Origin: Sordariomycetes sp. S80-01Y
Lineage: Eukaryota > Ascomycota > Sordariomycetes
Assembly (NCBI GenBank): GCA_037042185.1
Contig: JAXQJY010000024.1
Span: forward strand, 868,001-932,000
Length of the DNA: 64,000 nt
Reading direction: 5' to 3'
Each line of letters opens with the position of its first letter. The stretch's first letter is position 1. The notes beneath the pieces are model-generated. The model was given only the letters and a program-made list of their open reading frames with translations, had not been told where the DNA came from and made no database searches. Of this stretch, positions 10,599 through 20,548 are shown in pieces. Position numbers and translations under genes: made by a program.

Positions 10599-11651
10599 CT
10601 AGGCGAGCTGCTGGGCCTCGTGTTGGGCGTCAGGGGCCTTGTTGGTGGCCCTGGCCTTCTGCTTCTCGGTCTCATGGGGCTCGTGATCGTTCAGGAGAGC
10701 AACGAAGTCTGGCGGCAACGGCCCGAGCAACTTGTTCAGGGCGGTGCAGGTCAGCTTGTCATGGTACAGCTCGACCCTTTTGGAGACCTTGTTCTCACCG
10801 GACCCGGCTCGGCGACCCCTTCCGAAGCGAGGCCTCCATCCGTCGAGCTTGTTCGCCGCGCGCCTGACCTGCATCCCGATAGCTTTGGCATCGAAGATGC
10901 CCGCACGCAGAGCAGAGGGCTTTTCGCTGTCGGGAAGCGCCTCGTATATATCGATGAGATCGCCCAGCAGCGGCCACGAACCCTTGTTCTTGTACCTCTC
11001 GCCCAGGCCGGTGGGGTTGTTGTAATAAGCCCGCGTTTGAGCCAGAGCCGTGAGGTTGGGGAAATTGTCGTCCATCTGCGGCTCTTGCTGGGGGCGCGGC
11101 TTAGGGTCTTCGCAAGGCTGCTGCTGCTGCTGCTGCTGCTGCTGAGGCTGAGGCTGCTGGACGACTTGAGGAGGGATCTGCTGAGAATCTTGCTGCTCAG
11201 ACGCCTGGAGAAATGGCAGCAGCTCATTCACCACCCGCTCCTCAGGATTCGGTGCCACCTGCTCCATGGCCACGTATGGATGAGGCACCACGTTGCGGTC
11301 TGCCGAGTTGGAGGACAGCGCTGCGCGGAACGCAGCGCTTCTTAGCCCGGGCGTGCTGGAAAGGGGAGTGGGGAAATAGGGGCCGCCCGTTTGGTTTGTA
11401 GCCTGAGGCTGGATGGGCTGCTCAGGCTGTGCGAGCTGCGGAGGCTGAGGCTGGGCAGCGGGTTCCTCGTTCATGAAGCTGGGCATGAGCGATGGCGGGT
11501 CGTCGTCCATGAAGCTAGGCATGGGCGGTGGCAGATTGTCGTCCATGAAGCTAGGCATGAATTGTGGCACATTGTCGCCCAGCGGCCTCAAGTATGGGTC
11601 GGAAGCATCCGCCCAGCCATGAAAGCCCATGCGAAAGTTGTAGTCGTCCAT
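10599..11651 (-). CDS. Unknown protein with MPSFMDD repeats and a polyglutamine tract, 350 aa
   Basis: I do not recognise a family. The N-terminus (residues about 30-65) carries three tandem copies of a PxFMPSFMDDxxPP-like unit, an acidic-hydrophobic pattern reminiscent of transactivation segments (inference only). A Pro/Gln-rich middle follows, with nine consecutive Gln at about residue 175. The C-terminal third (about 200-330) looks folded: NFPNLTALAQTRAYYNN, LLGDLIDIYEALPDSEKP, AIGMQVRRAANKLDGW, then a basic Arg/Gly patch and a final helical part. A probable 5' UTR intron lies at 11714..11769 (GTAAGT, branch AGCTAAC, ACAG), which supports transcription of this strand. A TATATAA at 12125..12131 could be its TATA box. 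Nuclear location is a guess. Confidence 0.72.
   Translation of the reverse strand: MDDYNFRMGFHGWADASDPYLRPLGDNVPQFMPSFMDDNLPPPMPSFMDDDPPSLMPSFMNEEPAAQPQPPQLAQPEQPIQPQATNQTGGPYFPTPLSSTPGLRSAAFRAALSSNSADRNVVPHPYVAMEQVAPNPEERVVNELLPFLQASEQQDSQQIPPQVVQQPQPQQQQQQQQQPCEDPKPRPQQEPQMDDNFPNLTALAQTRAYYNNPTGLGERYKNKGSWPLLGDLIDIYEALPDSEKPSALRAGIFDAKAIGMQVRRAANKLDGWRPRFGRGRRAGSGENKVSKRVELYHDKLTCTALNKLLGPLPPDFVALLNDHEPHETEKQKARATNKAPDAQHEAQQLA
11118..11144 (+). repeat. CTG/CAG trinucleotide repeat, nine units
   Basis: Nine perfect CTG units on the plus strand encode Gln9 in the minus-strand polyQ gene. Interrupted GCTGAGGCTGAGG units continue on the 3' side. All the glutamine codons in the pure tract are CAG, so the tract is prone to slippage. 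Confidence 0.95.
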
Positions 11652-13178
11652 CTTTCCAGATTTTAAAAAGCTGGCTAAGCGAGATGGACAGTGGAAGACA
11701 CAAGTCCTGGATGCTGTAAACTTCTGGGGTTAGCTTTGGCAGTTGGCGGGACGGGGGAGATAAACTTACTGTCTGCTGGAGACTTTGGGATGTGTTGTGC
11801 TGTTGACCTTGGAGGTCTTCTGCGGAGGGCAGAAGATGTAGTGAGGGCAAAGGGTCCAAGGCGGCTTGGAGTTTGCGATGAGGGCTATCGAAAGAAGATC
11901 TTAGAAGACCGGACCAACAACGTGCAAGGCGAGAATCTGGCGAGTGCTTGATAGAGATTTGCTTGGAGGCTTCAGTTGGCAGTGACTGGGAGATCAAGAA
12001 GACAGATAGAGAGCAGTAGTCAAGATGTATCACATATAGTGGTAGCAGCTTTGACAGTAGCGAAGTTCTGAAGTTCGATGATGGAGAAGAAGAACAAAGG
12101 ATCTGAGACGGGCCCTCGGGCTGGTTATATAGGTCAAGGGACGAGCTTAAACGCAGCCAAAACTAGAACTTGTCGACACAGAACACGCTGTCTCCGCGAA
12201 CTCCCCGCAATACCACCGATAGACTCGCGAATATTCGCAATTTCCATGAACCTAGAACAGGGCCGTCCAGCGAGGCATAGAGGGCCTCCAGGGGGCAACA
12301 GAGGGCGTAGATGACACTGTTAGGCCTGTCCTCGACCGCGTAGAGTTGCGTTGTCTTGACTTAAGTTATCCTTCCGAGGGAAACAAGAGACTATTGCGAG
12401 TCGCTGGCGATGCCGGGCCGACTGCGACATAGGTAAGGTTGGATGTTTTGACCTAAGTTACCTTTCTGGAAGAAAACAGAAGTCAATTGCGAGTGAACGG
12501 CCGTAGCCGGGCTCAGGGTTTCGCATAGGAGCGAACCTAAGGAAGTTTCGTGAACTCTCGTTGACCGGCAAGACCGCGTTGGGAGATCCGTGCGCCAGTA
12601 ACCGTTGCGGAGGACACGTCTCGGTGTCAATGTCGAGGCTCGGGGACAGAGAGGAACACGGGCGAGGACGCGATGAGCAGCGTTCAGTGTCCCTGACGGT
12701 GATCACGACTTGCTGAGGAAAGGCTTCGAGCGGAAGGACGACCCTGAGCCCTGCGGATGATCGAACAGCCCTGATCCAACAACACACCTGGCGGACCTGT
12801 TTCCATCGTGTCTGGGGTGCAGCAACATCGTGACTTGAAGTTACCAAGTTACTGGACCTGCATCATGACACGATGCATCTTGCTGAGAAGAGACGGGCCG
12901 ACCCGAGTTCCCAATTGCCAGCTGTCTGGGCGTGTGGGCGTGCTGGCCTGAGACACATCACTATTAGACTTTGCTATGTTTTGAAAAGGAGTGGCGCAAA
13001 CCTTGTCGGTCAACTATGTTGCATGATGATGGATCAGCCAGGAAACGCACCATGGGCAGACGAGAATGTGTGATGTAACCCTTTCATTAATCCTACGTCT
13101 ATGGAGGACAAGACAACCCATGTCATTGGAATCATAGTCGGTGTCTTGCCATGCAAATGCAAATACCCGGGCCTGCCG
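11652..13178. other. Gene-free stretch upstream of the polyQ gene and downstream of gpi1
   Basis: About 1.5 kb. It holds the probable leader intron of the polyQ gene (11714..11769), a TATATAA element at 12125..12131 on the minus strand, and a diverged tandem duplication (listed separately). Several short frames on both strands lack protein-like composition. Confidence 0.5.
12356..12540 (+). repeat. Diverged tandem duplication, about 92-bp unit
   Basis: Copy 1 starts TTGACTTAAGTTATCCTT at 12356 and copy 2 starts TTGACCTAAGTTACCTTT at 12448, a 92-nt period. Both continue with GGAAACAAGAG / AGAAAACAGAAG, ATTGCGAGT, GCCGGGC and GACATAGG / GCATAGG in the same order. Similarity is clear by eye but many substitutions separate the copies, so the duplication is old. 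No coding role is visible. Confidence 0.7.
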
Positions 13179-16100
13179 TTATAATCCTGTCCTGACTCTG
13201 CCATTACGCTTGCCACCATTGGGTAGGGGTGGGATGTTCGGCAAGGGAAAGGGTATTTGACGCTGCGGCGCAGCCTCAACCTTGAGCGCACGCCACATCT
13301 CCCCTACCGTGGCTCTTCGGGCGGGCAGCATGCTGTACTGCAGGGAGTAGAGATTCCGACGATCGATTGGCGGAACGAACTTCCCGGTGAGCAGACAAAG
13401 AAGCACGCGCGGCGAAAGGTAGTGCTTTCGAATGCGATGCGCCATCTGGAAGTACTGATGGAACATGGCTTGGAAAGGTAGCGGAATGGACTGTGCACTG
13501 GGTCAGTCTGCGAAAGAGGCACGGACACGTAGGAGGCTACCTTTAGAAAGATGACAGAGGTCGGTGGTTCGTTAGGGTGACCAATAGGCGTCTTGTGGTC
13601 GTGGGTATCTCGAAGTTCAAAACGTATGCCGCCTGCCAGTGCATTAGCCATCGTTGTCCTGACCTTGGTTGCGGCCCAACAGCGTTGCCCTTAGGACAAG
13701 GGGGCGCAGCGGGCCGTCACGTAGAAGCAGGACTTACCTGGAAGCCGCCTAGGGTCCTTGATGCGAAGCATGAGCGCGAAGAGAGGAAAGTGGTTGAGAC
13801 ACGAAAGCAGCGTATCGAAACCCGCCTTCAGCGCAATGATGATCATCCTCGCGACGGCGAAGTTGAGGTAAAAGACGATGACGGTGGGCAGTAGGAAGAA
13901 CAGCAAAGTGAACAGGATCGTGCCGACGAGCAACTGGTCGAGATCGTAGTCGCAAGAGTCGATACGGTTTCGCAGCACGTTCTGCTTCTTGCCGCGAAAA
14001 AGGTGGAACAGCGACCGCAGGATGGTCAGCTGCCAGTGGTATATCCGCGCCGAGGCGAGGTAGAAGGAGTAGATGTGAATGGTGAGGGCAGAGAGGAAAT
14101 CGGACACCATGGCGATGGGCAAGCTGGCGCCCGCAAATGACGAGAAGCCGACGAACCAGACGATCTTGGGCAGGGCGGGGCCGAGCGCTTCCACGCAGTC
14201 TAAGCAGTTAGCGACAGCTCTTGTGGATAGAACAGAAGGAGGAAGGGGCCGCGGCTGAAACAAGATCAAGGCAACAAGGAGGATCGGCGCCTAGGCCGAC
14301 TAGCACTCGGACGTGATAGAAGCGAGGGTTTGATGGGAAAGAGAAGAAAGCTGCAACGACGCGGAGAATGACGACAAAGTATGGAAACATCCAGGCCTGA
14401 ACACCTAGACGGAAGGGGAGGATATTCGACAGCGCCAGAACGTTCTGTTTGACAGGGATTGTCGCAGGCGAGGGATGGACGGTAGGACGATGACTTCGAG
14501 ACGGGAGGCTATTATCGAGGCCGGCGGGCTTCGTCGCGGGTGGGAGGGTGCATCGACAGACGACGACTTCGGGGGATAGCAGGACCATCCAATGTCAATA
14601 TCATCTAGGATGAGCTGACATCAATGCTTGTACTCCCGACCAGCCCGCGGCAAAGACTTGAAGGATGCCAGAAGAGATTTGGGTAAGATGAAAACAAAAA
14701 AGCAGATTGGTCGAGCCCCAACGAGCGGCGCCAACTGTATTGTCGGACCTGGATGCGGCCACGATGATTGTTGTAAAATTGACAACTCAACAGCAGCCTT
14801 GTTTCCTTATTCGTCCCGAGGCCCGAGCCGTCCATGGGATCTTTCCTCAAGCGTGTTTCGAGATCGCATGTCGAAGGAGACAGAAGCGATGGGCCGTCCA
14901 TTGTCCTTGCCGCGCTAGCGGTAGTCTCCCGAAGATCACGGTCCTTGGTGACCTTCGCAGGCGGTCTTCGAGAAGAAGACAAGGAATGGATTGAAAAGTC
15001 GGAGAAGTGATCGATTTTATACGACCGGATGAAAAATTTCACGCGGAAACTCTTCCAGTGTCCCGGCAGCGTGTTCCTCTTGCTCGTCTCTATGCGCTGG
15101 CGCTGGCTTTCAAGTGACGAAGAGGCGCAATGATTGGCTCTCCTCAGCCCGGGAGAGTATAAAAGCAGTGAAAACACAGTGTTTCGAGACAAGCCGCATC
15201 CGAGGCTCCCTGGTGCCTTGTGAATCTTATCAAAGTTTGCCTCGCTGCTGTCGAGTGTGGGCTTGAACCGCCCTATCAAACACCGCTTTGGCGAACATTT
15301 TGCCTGTGGAACTCCTAGACTTTTGGGCTTCATCAGGACAGCCAGAGCTTTCCAGAATGATCCCGAAAGATCTATGATGTCGAAAGCAGCGAGTGTGGCG
15401 TTTCCAAGAGGACACAGCTGGAAACACGACGGCGACTGAATGCAGGCCGGAGTGCTACAGATACACCCAGGAGAGTTCTCGCGAGCCCGATTTCATAGGC
15501 TCGTCTGACCGAAAGTTTGAGTTCGCACCACGAATGTCGAAAGAAAGTCAAGACGAGGTGTACTTGCACTTTGACCTCCAGGGACGAAGCGAAGGGCAGA
15601 TTCAGGATATTTCGGAAACGAAAAGAGCCTTCGATCTTGACTTTGCAAGCGCTGTATATGGAGAAAAGACATAGCGAGATGGCGAGTAAAGCGCGAGGTG
15701 TAAATCGGGAGGTCGAGGCTGTAGTGGGGAACAAAAAGGGGCGGAAAAAGGGGGAGCTGACTTCAGTGCCAAAGAGAAAAGTGGAGAAGCAGGAGACGCA
15801 GCCCTGGGCGACGGCATCGAACAGAGGAATTGGAATAAAAACTTACTCGACCAATAGTCAATGACCCACAGGAATAGATCTCCCAGAAACGCCGCCAATT
15901 CGCCGTTCAACTTCAATCCTGCCGGCCATCCCATCAGCCAACTGATGCTTCTCTGGAGAGCGTCCACCGAGTAAGTTCGCAGCAGATGGTTCACCTGCCA
16001 CGACACCCAGTCGGCATTATCTATTATGTACGAGCCGAGCGCGAGGCCGATGATGACGTCGTTGGCCACGAGCCACAGCGAGTTGTAGAAGCGAATGTAG

Positions 16101-17113
16101 TCCGGATGGGACGTGTTGATGCTGGCCCAGTTTCGCTTGCGGTTCCGGAGGGTGACGTACTGCATGGGCCAGTAGCAGAACTGTTGTAACCTTATTTCAA
16201 TCTGTTGTGCTGTGGCCGAGACGTCTTTGAGGGCTTTGGCGCCGGGCTTGATGCGGAACTCGAGCAGAACGAGGAGTGCTTCGGCGAGCAGACGATGGCC
16301 CATGAGAAAGAGCACAAAAATCTTGCGGATGGTGGGAAACAGGTAGAGGATGAAGAAGTCGAGAAGTTGTTGGAGGACGTAGTTTCGCACGGTCGTGGCT
16401 GATTCGACCATGCGTTCCGACACACTAAGACTGCGCTTTGGTCGCGGGCCCAGGCGGCCGACATTTTTCTGCAGGGTTTGCTCAAGCTCCCATGACCAGT
16501 TGACCTGGTTCACGATCTTGGGAAGGGCCTTGTCGCGGGCTGAGGGGACGCGCTTGACGATTGTGTGTTGCTTGAGTTTCTCGACAAGCTTGCGATGCGC
16601 TTCCTTGGACTCGCGCTCCTGCCTCTCTTCTATGCTTTCGATGCCGCCGATTCTGGTGTGTTCTAAACCGGCGCTTTGCTCGCCGAGAGCCAGCGCAATA
16701 GGATCGAGGGAGATGTACTGCATCCCCTTCGGCCTCGGCCGGTCGTAGAGAATCAACTGGACGCTGGAGGCCTTGGCGCAGGTAATCCGCGGGACACGCA
16801 GCGGTGGTTTCGTAGTGGCGCAAACCCACGACGGGTCCGCAGCCGAGGGGTCGATGGGATTCGCGACTCCCAGAACGTGCATGCCCGGATGGCCGCAGAG
16901 CTCATACGCCGGCGCAGGGGCGTGCGGGCTCGACCTGAAGAAGGTCCCGGCCCTGAGGTGATATTCCACATTCCTCGCATCCACGTCGTCCAGTATGGCC
17001 ACCACGAAGACATCCAGGTTCGAGTTGCGCCATCCCACCACGACACCTGGACGATCAGACTTGGGCACGTCCGTCGGCCAGAACACTCTCATGAGCCCAT
17101 CATGCTCTATCAT
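13179..17113 (-). CDS. gpi1: GPI-GlcNAc transferase subunit Gpi1 (PIG-Q family), 710 aa, three introns
   Basis: Multi-pass ER membrane subunit of the complex that adds GlcNAc to phosphatidylinositol, the first step of GPI anchor synthesis. Exons: 17113..15847, 14199..13738, 13632..13541, 13490..13179. Frames agree at every junction: ..DYWS|NCVEALG, RLPG|GIRFELRD, IFLK|SIPLPFQAM. The N-terminus has MRVFWPTDVP and VVVGWRNSNLDVFVVAIL. The membrane core includes IVWFVGFSSFAGASLPIAM, LFHLFRGKKQNVLRNRID, SCDYDLDQLL and LFFLLPTVIVFY. The C-terminus has FHQYFQMAHRIRKHYLSPRV and RNLYSLQYSMLPA. ATG 17113 is the first in frame; Met8 is a second candidate. The first intron (14200..15846) is 1,647 nt, far longer than any other here. 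Confidence 0.93.
14200..15846 (-). other. Unusually long 1.65 kb intron of gpi1
   Basis: Donor TCGA|GTAAGT at 15846 and acceptor AACTGCTTAG at 14200, with a GCTAAC branch-like site just before the acceptor. Inside lies a 242-codon ATG-started frame on the same strand (15333..14605), Ser- and Arg-rich without recognisable motifs, and a TATAAAA at 15159 on the plus strand. No terminal repeats or transposase-like frames were seen. It may be an intron with inserted DNA or may host a nested gene. Confidence 0.7.
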
Positions 17114-17152
17114 GTCCAACGTAGGGTATCGGGCGAGGTCTGGGGTCGGGTT

Positions 17153-17479
17153 CTAAAAGGATCCGCGTCGTCGCAGCTGTTCGCGGGCCGAAACTCCTAA
17201 GCCTGGAGCCCGGGGGTGCAAGGTCCCCTCTGTCCTAGCGAGGAGGACAATAGGGATGAAGATGGTTAGGAAGAGCGTAGTCAACAGGGCGAAGCCTCGA
17301 AGCGCGCGTGTCTACAATCGATCAGCAGGTGCCCTCGTTCCGTATATCGGCGAACATACAACTACTCCGTTCTCCCAGGCGAAGATGGCGAGCTCATAGA
17401 GTCGGGTGACAAGATCCCAGCGTGCGGTGATGTAGCCAGCGACGAAGATGCCGACGGTGAGGACGGAGAAAGGGTGCAT
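17153..17479 (-). CDS. Small two-segment membrane protein, 92 aa, one intron
   Basis: Exon 1 is 17479..17360 (40 codons) and exon 2 is 17311..17153 (52 codons plus TAG). The 48-nt intron (17312..17359, GTATGT...TTGTAG) is in phase 0. An in-frame TAG two codons upstream of the ATG fixes the start. The N-terminus MHPFSVLTVGIFVAGYITAR is hydrophobic and followed by WDLVTRLYELAIFAWENGVV. A second hydrophobic segment, FALLTTLFLTIFIPIVLLA, spans about residues 47-65, and the tail is short and basic (REQLRRRGSF). The stop lies only 39 nt before the gpi1 ATG on the same strand. I recognise it as a kind of small conserved fungal membrane protein but not by name. A link to GPI-GlcNAc transferase is discussed as a finding. 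Confidence 0.78.
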
Positions 17480-18079
17480 AGAGCGCTATTGCCGGCGACT
17501 GCGCATGACCTCCTCCGACAAAGGGCGACAACTATCAACACGGTGTTGGCGGTCGAGGGGAGCTGGCCGAATCGGGAGGTGGGAGGTGTGGAGATGCGCG
17601 AGGATGATGGCGTCGTAACTACACGTGTCTTGGCGGCGCTCCGACGCTGTCGAGCTTATGAAGGGTCGTAACGAATGTGTCGTAGGTCGTGGCACGTCAA
17701 TTGGGCGTGACTGCAGATTCTGCGAGTATCAGATCACGGGTCGATGCGAGGGTTGTCGAGACGCGCTGCCCCTGGGAAACTGGAGCTCCATCGGTCGAGG
17801 TTCTGGAACGGACAGTATGGCGCGTCATGGTCCAGCCACTGACGTGCCCGCGTCACGTGGAGGCAACGACATCGACATCGACTTCACCGTCACGCAGAAC
17901 TGAGATTGAACAAGACATGGAGGAGAGGTACGGAGGAAATGCTGATGAGTAGTGTTTTGATGCTGAGAGAATACGAGGCCTCCGTAAAATAAGGTGGTGA
18001 GATTTTACCCCAGGCTCAGCCTCACCCTAACCAGAACTCCGACTTGGCACCAGACGCCGTGATGATGTATATGCTCATG
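17480..18079. other. Gene-free stretch between the small membrane gene and mdm35
   Basis: About 600 nt, holding the promoter of the 92-aa membrane protein and the 3' end of mdm35. Short frames on the plus strand have no domain-like features. An alternative, unspliced mdm35 end would reach 18022. Confidence 0.5.
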
Positions 18080-18533
18080 CTACTCTGCTGACGGTCAGTG
18101 TGGGTGTTGCGAAGGAGAACAGGCGACGTACTCTTCGGTGGACTGCTCAAACGCATGTCGTTTTCCTTGTTGTCCTCGCGCGCATCTGCCAGCAGCTTGT
18201 CGATCCCTCGCTCCTTGAGGGCCACCTAGATCTTCAGTCAGCGAGCTGCGAGCTGCGAGCGACCAGGCAGCGACCAGACGTACGTTAAGACACTTCTGGT
18301 ATTTCTGGAAAAGGTCGGCGCATTCATTGTTGTCCTTTTCTGCCCCTCGAAGGTACTCTGTGCGTGTTAGTGATGACCCTGTGCTGCAGGTGTCGAAGAA
18401 CTTACTCTCGCTGTACCACTTCAAGAAGCAGGTGTCGTATTTCCTTGGGCCTGGTTAACTTCATGACCCAGTCGAGGAGATTCCTGACTTACTCTTTGAC
18501 CTCGTTGCACTCTGGCGCTAATGATGCGGACAT
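18080..18533 (-). CDS. mdm35: Mdm35 (TRIAP1 family) mitochondrial intermembrane-space protein, about 84 aa, four introns
   Basis: Mdm35 partners Ups1/Ups2 proteins to move phosphatidic acid and phosphatidylserine across the mitochondrial intermembrane space. Exons: 18533..18493, 18443..18406, 18357..18284, 18225..18132 and probably 18087..18080. The assembled protein has MSASLAPECNEVKEKYDTC, FLKWYSEKYLRG and VALKERGIDKLLADAREDNK. The twin Cx9C signature is complete (C-x9-C at CNEVKEKYDTC and at CADLFQKYQKC), so the two disulphides can form via Mia40. Four introns (43-73 nt or so) for an 84-residue protein is dense. The last splice (donor GTACGT at 18131, CTGAC then CAG) is my choice because it restores the usual length; without it the frame runs to 18022 and gives 118 aa. 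Confidence 0.88.
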
Positions 18534-19026
18534 TTTGGCGAGTTGTTGATGCGAATATGGGGTGCAGAGTTGATCTGGGCCTTGGACTTGAACTGCCAGT
18601 GAAAGCTCCTGTGGAGAGTGACGTTACTGACCGCAAACTCCGCCGATCAATGGAAGCAACAGCATCAACGCCAAGACAATCTCCGAGGCGAATGGTGATG
18701 CTCGAATCAGACTACAAATCATAGTCAAATCTAGAATCTCTTTTTGTCTGTTATAGGCAATTTGAGCACATCTGAGCTGCTCTCAGCTCTTGAACAGGGC
18801 GTTCTGTAATCCGCTATTGGTCGATGGCCGCCCCACCTGAATCTGCTTTCGGCAGTGACGTGCATCGCCCTCATCGCGTCCCTCCATCGCGTCTCGCTCC
18901 TCTACGCGCGACACCCATTGTGCACCAGGACGACAATTCTGACTGTAAAAGACCTGTAAGCTCTTCTGGCCGGTGCATCAGCTCATTGTACCATTATCCC
19001 AATAATTGACGCCTTCACGAACAACA
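18534..19026. promoter_or_regulatory. Shared divergent promoter, mdm35 and histone-chaperone gene
   Basis: 493 nt between two start codons facing away from each other. A CTATTGGTCG stretch near 18814 contains an inverted CCAAT box (ATTGG). No clear TATA box. Confidence 0.45.
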
Positions 19027-20456
19027 ATGGCGCCCTCAGCCAAGAATCTCGAGGCCGCCCTCGTCGAGGCTACGAACAAGGTCTTCCTCGCCGACCCGGA
19101 CAACACGACCGTGAACAAAGTCCGCAAACAGGCGGAGGAGGACTTGGACCTCGAGGAAGGATTTTTTGCCAATGAAGAATGGAAGAGCAAGAGCAAGAGC
19201 ATCGTCAAGGAACACGTGGTGAGTTTCCCCAGAGGGTGGATTCAGCAAAGTGGTATGGGTTGCTAAGATCAGTCGTGAAGGTGAAATTACTTGAAGGCGA
19301 GGTGCAGCCAAGCGCCGGGCCGAAAAACGGAACAAAGAGATCGAGCGACGGTGAAGAGGAAAAACCAGCTAAAAAGAGGAAGACGTCCAAGCATGAGCAG
19401 ACCGAGGAGGAGAAGCCCAAGCCAAAGAGAAAGGCGAAGGCGACAAAGGTCGTGGACTCGGATGAGGACGACCTTGAAGAGGAAGAGGAGGTGAAGCCGA
19501 AGAAGAAGGCTGTACCGAGGCGCAAGAAGGCCAAGACCCCCGAGACCGACGAAGACGAAGAAATGGGAGAGCCGGAGTCAAGCCCACCTAAACCAGTGAA
19601 GCGCCGCAGAAAAGGCAAGGTTGAGTCGGAGTCCGAAGAGGAGGCGCAAATCTCAGACGAATCTGAAGCCAGTGAGCCTCCTGAAGAGGAACCCAGCAGT
19701 CCAGAGCCGACCAAGGATGACGCTGGCTCTGACGAAGATTCCGATTCCAAGAAGCACTCTTCCGCCGGCGGAGTGACGAAAAAGGCAGAGAGCAAGACCG
19801 AGAGTGTCGCAGGGGATGAAACAGACTACTCGGAGGTCCTCGACGACGCCCCAGCACCTAGCCGCAAAAAGAAAGAAAAGTCTGCGGCCAAAGACAAGAA
19901 GCCCGCAAAGGACAAAGCCAAGAAGGAGACCAAGCCTCGAGCCAAGAAGGCTTCCTCCCCAGACGACCCCAACGAAGCTGAGATAAAGAAGCTCCAAGGG
20001 CAGCTCGTGAAATGCGGCGTGCGCAAACTCTGGCACAACGAGCTCAAGCAGTACGGCGACGACGCCAGGGCCAAGATCAAGCACCTTAGGAAGATGCTCT
20101 CGGACGTTGGCATGGACGGACGGTTCTCCGAGGCCAAAGCCAGCGAGATCAAGGAGCGGAGGGAACTCCTCGCCGACCTGGAGGCCACACAGGAGATGAA
20201 CGCCATGTGGGGGGCTACGAGCGGCGGTAGGGCGAGCAGGTCACGGGGCAAGCCGAGAAAGGTACTCAAGGAGGACAGCGACGGCAGCGAGGATGATGGC
20301 GAGGGGAAGAAGGCTAAGCGCGATGACGACGATGAAGAAGCAGACGTCAATGACAAGGGCGACGATGACGAGAGCGAGGAGGAGAGCTTTGCGGCTCGGA
20401 GTCGACGCGCAAGGGGCGACTTGGCCTTCTTGGACGACGATGATGAAACGGACTAG
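19027..20456 (+). CDS. HIRIP3/Chz-type histone chaperone-like nuclear protein, 455 aa, one intron
   Basis: Exon 1 is 19027..19218 and exon 2 is 19281..20456; the intron GTGAGT...GTCGTGAAG is phase 0 and yields KEHV|VKLLEGE. The N-terminal 60 residues (LEAALVEATNKVF, NKVRKQAEEDLDLEEGFF) resemble a DEK-C-like helical fold. A long middle of alternating acidic and Lys-rich segments follows (KKRKTSKHEQ, KPKKKAVPRRKK, VESESEEEAQ). Then a conserved block at about 300-370 (LQGQLVKCGVRKLWHNELKQ, LSDVGMDGRFSEAKASEIKE) resembles the C-terminal region of HIRA-interacting protein 3. The acidic tail ends LAFLDDDDETD, like histone H2A-H2B binding tails. Histone binding is inferred from the family and charge pattern. 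An alternative acceptor further upstream would alter a few residues. Confidence 0.8.
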
Positions 20457-20548
20457 GATCTCACGCTTTTTACGAAACACAATACTGCAGATCATGGAAG
20501 AATCATCATATCATTGCTTACATGACTACCAGACCAGCGTAGCGTCGC

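Noticed and set aside
12458-12847. 129-codon minus-strand frame
   Set aside because: Covers the non-coding tandem duplication and has no coding character.
14605-15333. 242-codon frame inside the long gpi1 intron as a confirmed gene
   Set aside because: No motif, biased low-complexity composition and no splice support; kept only as part of the intron finding.
19179-19280. Continuing the histone-chaperone frame through the region without an intron
   Set aside because: The two parts are in different frames; GTGAGT at 19219 and GTGAAG|GTG at 19281 join them in phase.
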